A DNA stretch of 64,000 bases. It comes from Paraglaciecola sp. T6c. Its GTDB lineage: Bacteria; Pseudomonadota; Gammaproteobacteria; Enterobacterales; Alteromonadaceae. Of this stretch, positions 59,118 to 64,000 are shown in pieces (the stretch's first letter is position 1; every line of letters starts with the position of its first letter). The notes under the pieces were generated by a model. It was given only the letters and a program-made list of their open reading frames with translations, made no database searches and was not told the origin of the DNA. The stretch is from positions 3,906,001 to 3,970,000 of the forward strand of contig NC_008228.1 of assembly GCF_000014225.1 (NCBI RefSeq). The letters run 5' to 3'. The position numbers were made by a program, and so were the translations under genes.

Positions 59118-59224
59118 GAAAACTAACATAAATCACTATTTATAGTTTGAAAAGCAGTGAAATAGCACTGGGTAAAAATATACTCATCCTGAACTAAAGT
59201 ACAAATACTTCACCGCGCGCCACT

Positions 59225-59473
59225 TTAAGGTTTACTGGTTTCAAGCGTCTCTTGGCGCTCACGTTCATACTCTTCAAAACGCTTGGCCTCCACATTTTCA
59301 CACTCTCTGAATTGTACGTCAGAAAGTGCTGAACGCTCGCATTCACTCTTCTGATAAGACTGCCCTGCTTTGTAGAGTTGCTTATTCGTACAGGCAGATA
59401 TCATCATCAATATCGCAACTGACACTGTCACCTGAGGTAAATAGCGCGATGTATTCTTCTTATGAGTGAGCAT
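59225..59473 (-). CDS. Small lipoprotein, unknown function
   Basis: 82 residues. Signal sequence with lipobox ISAC (Cys 28). The mature part is short, helical and strongly charged, with Arg/Glu-rich ends (EEYERERQETLE). AAAGG six bases upstream supports the ATG. Small helical lipoproteins of this kind are common in Alteromonadales and have no known role. It stands alone between the PEP-CTERM control region and the LysR gene. Confidence 0.7.
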   Translation of the reverse strand: MLTHKKNTSRYLPQVTVSVAILMMISACTNKQLYKAGQSYQKSECERSALSDVQFRECENVEAKRFEEYERERQETLETSKP

Positions 59474-59554
59474 ATAAAGCCTTTTTTGATAAATTTTAAA
59501 GAATTCAATCTATTGATATACTCAATCCTATAAAAGTTCATATTTCAATATTCA

Positions 59555-60451
59555 TCAATTTGTAACCCGCACTATATCCGCTTGCCAACGCTCGACGAGA
59601 AAATCAATAAAAGCCCGCACCACATTTTGCTGGTGGTCACGAGACAAATACACCGCCCACAGATTACTGCCAGGTGTGTTGTAATCAGGCAGCACTTGAA
59701 CCAGTTCACGGTTCAGCAAATAATGATTGGCCAAATCACTTGGTAAACACGCAATGCCTAACCCGCGCAGCGCCGCCTTTAAAATAACGCCCATTTCATT
59801 GGCTTGTATGTTGCCTGATACAGGGACTTTCTCGTCGCTTGTTGCACTGACTACCCGCCAATGAGGGTTACTACTGTGAACAAGACAATTATGCGCGAGC
59901 AAATCACTGGGTTGATTCAATTTGGCGTGCTCCGCAATATAGCCAGGAGTTGCACACAGAACGCTATCGATGTGCATTAGCCTTCTAGCAATTAATTGCT
60001 GATGTGGTTGATCAATATAGCGCAGCGCAATATCAACTCGCTCATCCACTAGCTGCGACAGCCCATCAGATAACACCATTTGAATATGGGTTTTGGGGTG
60101 AATAGCCACAAATGCTTGAATGGCATCAAACAGCATATTTTGACCAAGGCCAATTGGGGTCGCAACTCGAATGGTCCCAACGAGTTCGTGGTTGTGACTA
60201 TGAGCACGGCTCTCCAGATCCGAAACCGAACTGAGTATTTGCTTAGCAAACCCCAACGTTTCTTCGCCTTGTAGAGTCAAACTTACTTTACGTGTGGTGC
60301 GATGAAACAAGCGTAAACCTAACCACTGTTCAATATCTTGAACGTGGCGAGTCACTTGCAAACGACTTAATCCAATACTATCTGCCGCCTTAGTAAAGCT
60401 GCTACAACGCGCCACCTCTATGAAGCTTTGCAATGATGTGATCCGGTCCAT
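59555..60451 (-). CDS. LysR-family transcriptional regulator
   Basis: 298 residues from ATG 60451 (GGGA upstream); an ATG seven codons earlier is less well supported. The N-terminal winged helix-turn-helix reads LQSFIEVARCSSFTKAADSIGLSRLQVTRHVQDIEQWLG; the C-terminal effector domain ends SRDHQQNVVRAFIDFLVERW. The substrate-binding region resembles members such as those controlling quinone or aldehyde reductases. It is divergent from the NAD(P)-binding protein gene at 60567, the typical position for control of the neighbour, and the 94-base gap probably holds its site. Confidence 0.93.
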   Translation of the reverse strand: MDRITSLQSFIEVARCSSFTKAADSIGLSRLQVTRHVQDIEQWLGLRLFHRTTRKVSLTLQGEETLGFAKQILSSVSDLESRAHSHNHELVGTIRVATPIGLGQNMLFDAIQAFVAIHPKTHIQMVLSDGLSQLVDERVDIALRYIDQPHQQLIARRLMHIDSVLCATPGYIAEHAKLNQPSDLLAHNCLVHSSNPHWRVVSATSDEKVPVSGNIQANEMGVILKAALRGLGIACLPSDLANHYLLNRELVQVLPDYNTPGSNLWAVYLSRDHQQNVVRAFIDFLVERWQADIVRVTN

Positions 60452-60566
60452 TAGCATCCCAAAGTGAAACAATGTTAATCATTAATCTGTATTTATCACT
60501 TATTCCAACACAAGTAAACTGGCTTCACTTTCTTAACGCAACACAGTAAACAATTGGAGAAACAAT

Positions 60567-61199
60567 ATGAAAATCGCAGTTTTAGGTGCAACAGGTTGGA
60601 TTGGTAGCACAGTAGTAACAGAAGCGAAAAGTCGAGGACATGAAGTAGTGGCAATCGTACGTGATGCTGCGAAGTTAAACGCTCAAGACGTTACCTCCCG
60701 GGTTTATGATTTACAAAGCACTGCAGACTTCGCGCCTGTCGTTGCCGATGCGGATGTGGTTATCGCGTCTGTTGGTGGACGCGCAGCAGGTAATCATGAA
60801 ATAGTCGCAAAAACAGCTGAGCGTCTACTGGCATCTCTTGCCAATAGCAGTAAACGTTTAATATGGGTAGGCGGCGCCGGTAGTTTAGAAATAGCGCCGG
60901 GTGTAGCGCTTGTTACCTCACCTGACTTCCCTGCTGAATATAAAGATGAGGCCATCGCCCAAGGTGAAGCCCTCGATGTATTTCGCAGCACTAAATCGAA
61001 AACACCCTGGACCTTCGTTAGCCCTGCGGCTGTGCTCTACCCAGGTGATAGCGTAGGACAATTTCGTATTGGCGGTGATGCATTTTTCACCAACAGTGAC
61101 GGTGAGAGTAAAATATCGGTCACTGATTACGCCAAAGCCTTAGTGGATGAAGCAGAAAATGCTGAGCATGTAAATCAGCGCATTAGCGTCGCTTACTAA
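60567..61199 (+). CDS. NAD(P)H-binding oxidoreductase (atypical SDR)
   Basis: 210 residues. Rossmann opening KIAVLGATGWIGSTVVTEAKSRGHEVVAIVRD (GxxGxxG). The C-terminal half contains WTFVSPAAVLYPGD and ISVTDYAKALVDEAE, typical of the NmrA/atypical SDR subgroup that lacks the Tyr-Lys catalytic pair. Such proteins reduce quinones or flavins or act as redox sensors. Likely controlled by the divergent LysR regulator. Confidence 0.9.
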   Translation: MKIAVLGATGWIGSTVVTEAKSRGHEVVAIVRDAAKLNAQDVTSRVYDLQSTADFAPVVADADVVIASVGGRAAGNHEIVAKTAERLLASLANSSKRLIWVGGAGSLEIAPGVALVTSPDFPAEYKDEAIAQGEALDVFRSTKSKTPWTFVSPAAVLYPGDSVGQFRIGGDAFFTNSDGESKISVTDYAKALVDEAENAEHVNQRISVAY

Positions 61200-61224
61200 T
61201 TCGTACTCTGTGACTAGCAAAAAT

Positions 61225-61259
61225 AAAATAGCTCAACGTTGTTGGCGTTGAGCTATTTT
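61225..61259. terminator. Bidirectional terminator after oxidoreductase gene
   Basis: Perfect 14-bp stem AAAATAGCTCAACG / CGTTGAGCTATTTT with a 7-base loop, between convergent genes. Confidence 0.93.
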
Positions 61260-61303
61260 CAGGTAAGTTACAGCCTCGAAGTCAAACTCGGCAGTTGAGT
61301 ATA

Positions 61304-61834
61304 TTACTCCTGTAATGTGTCTTTCTTCGGCCCTAAATTTTCTGTCACTTGCGTCGCGTCAAAACTGGTGCCTGAATTAGGTTGTGCCCCCTTACCCATC
61401 TCAATATTTAAAATACTCTCAATTTCACTTTGCTCAGAGCCGCCAATAAACACGCCTGTCTCGAATTGACTGCGGGGAAAGCGAGAGGTCCGGCAGGTCA
61501 ACGCCCCACAGTCGGTTACTGTGGCGTAGCGGCGGCTAAAACCAACCTGCGGGCTAAGTTGCACGTTTTCTTTATCCACTAAGGTTTCCCTGTCTGTGAC
61601 TACGAACCAGTCGTAACCTTGCTCTAAGGTCAGTTCCGCGGCGCGCAACATGGCGTAATCCATTGCTTTTGATTTATCCGTGCCTCGGCCTTTAAAGTTC
61701 ACGCGATATTGAGTGTCAGTAAATTTGCTTTCGGTATAGCCAAAGCCCCCTTTGGTCGCTTCACGATAGTCAGGCTGACTTTCACAGCCACCTAGCAGAA
61801 TCGCAGTGAGTAATAGCACTATATTCGTTTTCAT
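61304..61834 (-). CDS. CC0125/CC1285-type lipoprotein
   Basis: 176 residues with lipobox LLGGC (Cys 17). The mature part follows the pattern of this small family: GGFGYTESKFTDTQYRVNFKGRGTDKSKAMDYAMLRAAELTLEQGYDWFVV-like sequence, a central region with YWNP-type aromatic turns replaced by a CRTSRFPRS loop, and a C-terminal acidic tail. The family is outer-membrane and has no known role. It is single and follows the terminator on the minus strand. Confidence 0.75.
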   Translation of the reverse strand: MKTNIVLLLTAILLGGCESQPDYREATKGGFGYTESKFTDTQYRVNFKGRGTDKSKAMDYAMLRAAELTLEQGYDWFVVTDRETLVDKENVQLSPQVGFSRRYATVTDCGALTCRTSRFPRSQFETGVFIGGSEQSEIESILNIEMGKGAQPNSGTSFDATQVTENLGPKKDTLQE

Positions 61835-62166
61835 TTTTGTGTCCCTCTTTTGGCCGGAGCCACCCAGCGTCTCATGATTGCCTGATGGTTTAGTTTGATG
61901 TATTGCACGCGACGTTATGAATTACTTTACCTTGTCGTTTTCGTTTTTTCGCCTTTCTATTTACCGTTTTGGTTTGTGTTTTGTAAAATGCAAAACCAGC
62001 GTGAAACTGAGTATAACATCCAGTGAACAACAAAAATGTGTACCCCAAGAGCTGAAGCCAATTGTGTTATTTCGAACGACCTCAATCATGCATACTCCCG
62101 TTGCCCGTTTCACAGATCCAAAACCCCTTGCGGTTTTAAGCTTCAACACTCTGCGTTCCAACGGGC
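61835..62166. other. 332-bp gap between CC0125-type lipoprotein and MgtC genes
   Basis: No gene supported. A plus-strand frame (61917-62201) has biased composition and overlaps the MgtC end, so it is rejected. A weak hairpin AAAACC / GGTTTT with TTTT on the minus strand (62119-62137) may end the mgtC transcript. Confidence 0.35.
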
Positions 62167-62640
62167 TTAATCGTCTAGGTGCTTCGCTCTTTGAACCTTG
62201 ACGCTACGGGCGAACCGGAAAATGCAGAAATTCATCAAGGATAAAATCAGCGCGATTTCGTAGTTTTGATAGGCCACTGCCACACCTATCGCCCCAGTAT
62301 TCCATATACCCGCTGCGGTTGCTGTGCCACTGGCGCCATTTTCTTGCTTAAAAATAGCGCCACCACCAATAAAGCCGATCCCCGTGACGATACCATACAT
62401 CACTCTTGCTTCTGCCTCGCCGTCACCTTCAGCATAAGCATTCATAGCAATGAGCATAAACGCGCACGACGCTAGTGCCACTAAAGGAAAGGTACGCAGC
62501 CCCGCGCCTTTTGAACCACTTTCTCGGTTCAAGGCAATGGGCAACGCAAACAGAAATGCCAGACCTAGCTGGAACAAGTGATACACCACCAACTGAAGAT
62601 CGATTTCAAAATTAATAAGATGCTCAGGAATAATATCCAT
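62167..62640 (-). CDS. MgtC/SapB family membrane protein
   Basis: 157 residues from ATG 62640, supported by AGGG seven bases upstream; the frame extends to 62709 without such a site. Four predicted membrane helices; the family pattern FALPIALNRESGSKGAGLRTF and GIVTGIGFIGGGAIFKQENG is clear. The C-terminal cytoplasmic domain of virulence-type MgtC is absent. MgtC proteins are linked to growth at low magnesium and to control of membrane energy; the substrate, if any, is not known. Confidence 0.9.
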   Translation of the reverse strand: MDIIPEHLINFEIDLQLVVYHLFQLGLAFLFALPIALNRESGSKGAGLRTFPLVALASCAFMLIAMNAYAEGDGEAEARVMYGIVTGIGFIGGGAIFKQENGASGTATAAGIWNTGAIGVAVAYQNYEIALILSLMNFCIFRFARSVKVQRAKHLDD

Positions 62641-62926
62641 TTTAAGGCCCTGCTTTGTATATAAATGCTTGTTGTTTAATGCTTTACATTGCAACGCCTT
62701 GTATTTCAAAGAAGCGTATTACTGTGTAGTAAAGCGGTTGTAGTGGAGAGCAAAGCAAAAGCAGCGCCAGATAAATATTAATTAAAAATCATGAGCTTAT
62801 GAAAAAAAGAAGGCGTCAATCAAGCGAATAGGTAGGAGGTTGTGTAAATTTTACCGTGACATTTAACCGTATTATTTAACCATGCGTGTTCCCATGACAA
62901 GTGAATCAAGAAGGATGAGATAGAAA

Positions 62927-63013
62927 ATGAGAAAAACGAAGAAGCAGATGAAAGCGGTAGATAAGAAGCTGAAAAAAATAGCGTTTACAGTAGACGCGGA
63001 ACCACCATTGTAA
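62927..63013 (+). CDS. Possible 28-residue basic small protein
   Basis: ATG AGA AAA ACG... gives MRKTKKQMKAVDKKLKKIAF followed by eight residues ending at TAA 63011-63013. Nine of 28 residues are Lys, so an RNA- or membrane-binding peptide is conceivable. GAAGGA lies 11 bases upstream, a little far. Its stop codon is inside a perfect 13-bp inverted repeat. Not recognised; weakly supported. Confidence 0.3.
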   Translation: MRKTKKQMKAVDKKLKKIAFTVDAEPPL

Positions 63014-63036
63014 ACACAGCGCCGTGTTTACAATGG
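63005..63036. repeat. Perfect 13-bp inverted repeat
   Basis: CCATTGTAAACAC / GTGTTTACAATGG around the 6-base loop AGCGCC. No T-tract on either side, so it is not a standard terminator; an operator or an RNA stem is possible. Confidence 0.75.
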
Positions 63037-63094
63037 CAAAACAAATCTACCATCCCACTTACCAATCCATAGCGTAAGGGAGTTACTATCGTTG

Positions 63095-64000
63095 TTATTT
63101 TTTAGGCGCTAGGGTCTCGAAGTGCAGTCCCTTGGCCGTGCGGTTTCCAAAGCCTTTCCAATAAGTATGTTCTGGTTTCGGCTCACCTTCTTCGTCAAGG
63201 GCGTAAACACCGCCGTTTGAATCGGGCACAATATCCAAATACGCTTCTTTAGACGTATCGTTTTTCAAGTATTTATCTAGCCATGCGGTCACAAAATGCT
63301 GTGCAATATTGTTCATGCGTGCATTATCCCAAACAGCATCGATATAATGCTCACTGATATTAAAACCTAATTCCTTATCAAACATATAGGACTCTTCTGG
63401 TGCCGGCATCACCGCACCCGCATTATGATTGGCATTATCATAGGTCAGAAGTGAGCGATTCACGTTGCTGGCCCCCTGCCAAATGGCACGAACGCCGTTC
63501 TCATAACCCGATACGTCGTCCTGAGAGCCTGCGATGAGCAACATAGGCACACTGATTTCTTTAAGGGTATCATTGCTAAACATGTGGTAATTCATACCCC
63601 ATGGCGCAAACGCTATAACGGTCTTTAAACGCTTGTCTGCCCCTGACTTAATGCCTGACTGATGACGTTTGAGCGTACCAAACGGCGGGCTTTGCTTGCT
63701 CGCTACCACTTGTTCAGTTACCCCAGCCCCGGCGTTAATCACCGCGCCGTAACCTCCCATTGAATACCCGATTAGACCGGTGTCAGAGGTATCAACCAAA
63801 CCGTACAAAAATGAATCTTTGTCTTTCGCCATGCCCTCTATTTGTGATAACACGAAAAGCTGATCCACCGGGCGATTAACTAAAGTCGAAGAAAACGCCG
63901 CTTTAGTGCGATAAGTTGAGTCGGTGTGATCGATAGACACCACTACATAACCCTTCGAAGCAATATTTTCAGCTAAGTGCGCGAGCAAAAAACGATTCCC
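63095..64000 (-). CDS. Alpha/beta hydrolase family protein, 5' end outside window
   Basis: 301 residues visible; the frame runs to the window edge and the start is beyond it (the TTG at 63988 is inside the conserved GNRFLLAHLAE stretch, so not the start). The nucleophile elbow GYSMGG is present in GLIGYSMGGYGAV, and the Asp/His part of the triad is probably in LLIAGSQDDVSGYE and YDNANHNAG. It resembles the large secreted or periplasmic dienelactone-hydrolase/PAF-acetylhydrolase-like proteins of Alteromonadales. The substrate is unknown. Confidence 0.85.
   Translation of the reverse strand, partial: GNRFLLAHLAENIASKGYVVVSIDHTDSTYRTKAAFSSTLVNRPVDQLFVLSQIEGMAKDKDSFLYGLVDTSDTGLIGYSMGGYGAVINAGAGVTEQVVASKQSPPFGTLKRHQSGIKSGADKRLKTVIAFAPWGMNYHMFSNDTLKEISVPMLLIAGSQDDVSGYENGVRAIWQGASNVNRSLLTYDNANHNAGAVMPAPEESYMFDKELGFNISEHYIDAVWDNARMNNIAQHFVTAWLDKYLKNDTSKEAYLDIVPDSNGGVYALDEEGEPKPEHTYWKGFGNRTAKGLHFETLAPKK

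Larger units (their letters stand above)
62641..63094. other. 454-bp gap with a small ORF and a strong hairpin
   Basis: Apart from the 28-codon frame and the hairpin described at 62927 and 63005, nothing recognisable. The region between 62710 and 62900 is AT-rich without repeats. Confidence 0.4.

Noticed and set aside
61917-62201. 94-codon plus-strand frame
   Set aside because: Overlaps the 3' end of the convergent MgtC-family gene and has no protein-like features.

Overview
The window looks like chromosomal DNA of a marine gammaproteobacterium of the Alteromonadales, most like Paraglaciecola/Glaciecola or Pseudoalteromonas atlantica. That view rests on the protein sequences (RecA, MutS, PyrG, Eno, SrmB, GlpT and LeuABCD are all gammaproteobacterial in type), on the TonB receptor / flavin halogenase / LacI sugar locus, and on a PrsK/PrsR PEP-CTERM system. 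I saw no rRNA, tRNA, insertion sequence, phage gene or CRISPR array. Assignments come from reading motifs by eye; no database search was run.

Layout. 1-2.7 kb: end of a FliK-like gene and a small FlhB-C-terminal-like gene. 2.7-8.4 kb: recA with an SOS promoter, two small enzyme-family genes, pncC and mutS. 8.4-12.3 kb: a 99-bp imperfect inverted repeat, a single-domain response regulator, pyrG and eno. 12.3-18.1 kb: an unknown gene, then leuABCD preceded by a leader peptide and attenuator too short for ordinary gene calling. 18.3-31.9 kb: a carbohydrate-use locus with a LacI-type regulator, a CreA-like lipoprotein, cellobiose phosphorylase, a GPH-family sugar symporter, two flavin-dependent halogenases and a 1006-residue TonB-dependent receptor. 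Near-identical palindromes of the form TGAAAACGTTTTCA lie at the regulator, symporter and receptor promoters, and a fourth copy lies in a 1-kb gap without genes.

31.9-43.2 kb: a solute-binding protein, gspAB, cca, a dUTPase-2 protein, srmB, a secreted TonB-domain protein, rdgB-hemW and an orphan DNA methyltransferase. 43.2-51.0 kb: a YggN-like protein, two DUF1566 proteins, lrgAB, and prsR/prsK. 51.0-58.1 kb: a KAS III enzyme, glpT, another MFS transporter and a fatty-acid cis/trans isomerase. 58.2-64.0 kb: a PEP-CTERM-type protein behind a good sigma-54 promoter, small lipoproteins, a divergent LysR/oxidoreductase pair, an MgtC-family membrane protein and a partial alpha/beta hydrolase.

How the parts fit. 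The sugar locus reads as one repressor-controlled unit: the receptor imports a glycan fragment across the outer membrane, the symporter takes a di- or oligosaccharide across the inner membrane, and the phosphorylase splits cellobiose to glucose 1-phosphate and glucose. The role of the two halogenases there is unknown and is the most interesting open question. The second regulatory story is PrsK-PrsR (a sigma-54 activator) and, 7 kb away, a PEP-CTERM protein gene with a GG-N10-GC promoter and an upstream dyad. Several gene starts were moved from the longest open frame to an internal codon with a better ribosome-binding site; each case is noted.
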